NCBI GenBank assembly: GCA_023424785.1
Contig: JAFADP010000084.1
Span: forward strand, 1 to 7,267
DNA: 7,267 bases
DNA from: Bacillota bacterium
Lineage (GTDB): Bacteria > Bacillota > Clostridia > Clostridiales > Clostridiaceae
Reading direction: 5' to 3'
Numbering within the stretch: the first letter of the stretch is position 1; every line of letters starts with the position of its first letter. A model generated the notes under the pieces. That model did not search any database. It worked only from the letters and a program-made list of their open reading frames with translations, and was not told the DNA's origin. The position numbers were made by a program, and so were the translations under genes. Shown one piece after another: positions 7,080 through 7,267 of this stretch.

Positions 7080-7267
7080 TTAATATGCATTCTTATTAAC
7101 AAATCCTTTGAATATTGTTAAAAATATTATTTTTATATCTAATAAAAAGCTCCAATTTTCTATATAATAAATATCACACTCAATTCTTTTCTCTATTGAA
7201 GTATCTCCTCTCCAACCATTTACTTGAGCCCATCCAGTAATTCCTGGTCTTACTTGATGCTTAACCA
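7080..7267 (-). CDS. Polyprenyl-phosphate sugar-1-phosphate transferase (WcaJ/EpsE type), C-terminal end only
   Basis: Only the last 61 residues are present; the gene runs off the right edge, and the first complete codon starts at 7265. The visible part contains VRPGITGWAQVNGWRGDT, the hallmark C-terminal segment of the bacterial sugar transferase family (Bac_transf). It is followed by an E-C-D-x-Y-Y-I-E-N-W-S block, an LDIKIIFLT hydrophobic stretch and a terminal GFVNKNAY. That ending is typical of undecaprenyl-phosphate glucose phosphotransferases such as WcaJ. Members of this family transfer a sugar-1-phosphate from a UDP-sugar to undecaprenyl phosphate at the cytoplasmic membrane face, starting synthesis of a surface polysaccharide. 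The family call is firm. The sugar (glucose by resemblance, but possibly galactose or an N-acetylated sugar) is inferred. It is the most upstream gene visible and ends 16 bases before the export permease start, so the two are almost certainly co-transcribed. Confidence 0.93.
   Translation of the reverse strand, partial: VKHQVRPGITGWAQVNGWRGDTSIEKRIECDIYYIENWSFLLDIKIIFLTIFKGFVNKNAY

Noticed and set aside
7064..7102. Upstream in-frame ATG at 7102 as the permease start
   Set aside because: It would overlap the sugar transferase 3' end by 23 bases and add a 13-residue extension ahead of the basic start. The AAGGAGG at 7069-7075 is ideally spaced for ATG 7063.

Overview
The window is strongly AT-rich and reads like a low-GC Firmicute, most likely Clostridium or a close relative. 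The grounds are AGA/ATA/TTA-rich codon use, strong AGGAGG-type ribosome binding sites, and proteins rich in Lys, Ile and Asn. The genus is an inference from composition and protein style only. All genes lie on the minus strand, so transcription runs from high to low coordinates. Genes are separated by only 9 to 30 bases, with no visible internal terminator or promoter. This looks like an internal piece of one long operon, cut at both ends.

In order of transcription the layout is: (1) the C-terminal end of a polyprenyl-phosphate sugar-1-phosphate transferase of the WcaJ/EpsE type (7080-7267, partial); (2) an ABC-2 polysaccharide export permease with an extra N-terminal membrane-anchored extracellular domain (5699-7063); (3) its ATPase, of the Wzt/TagH type, with a C-terminal Wzt-like carbohydrate-binding domain (4445-5686); (4) a large two-domain GT2 glycosyltransferase whose first catalytic domain has lost its key motifs (2306-4417); (5) its tandem paralogue with both GT2 domains apparently intact (152-2275); (6) the N-terminus of a further GT2 glycosyltransferase (1-142, partial).

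Together these form a cell-surface polysaccharide locus. The sugar transferase would prime undecaprenyl phosphate, probably with a hexose-1-phosphate. The GT2 enzymes would extend the chain at the inner face of the membrane, and the ABC transporter would export the lipid-linked polymer. The substrate could be a capsule, a rhamnose-rich wall polysaccharide or a teichoic-acid-like glycan. The window does not decide which, because no nucleotide-sugar synthesis genes are visible.

The points most worth a second look are the apparently dead first GT domain in one of two otherwise similar tandem glycosyltransferases, and the uncharacterised ectodomain fused to the export permease. In addition, four of the six proteins carry an extra, apparently beta-rich non-catalytic domain. 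No RNA genes, mobile elements, CRISPR arrays or gene-free stretches over 300 bases were seen.
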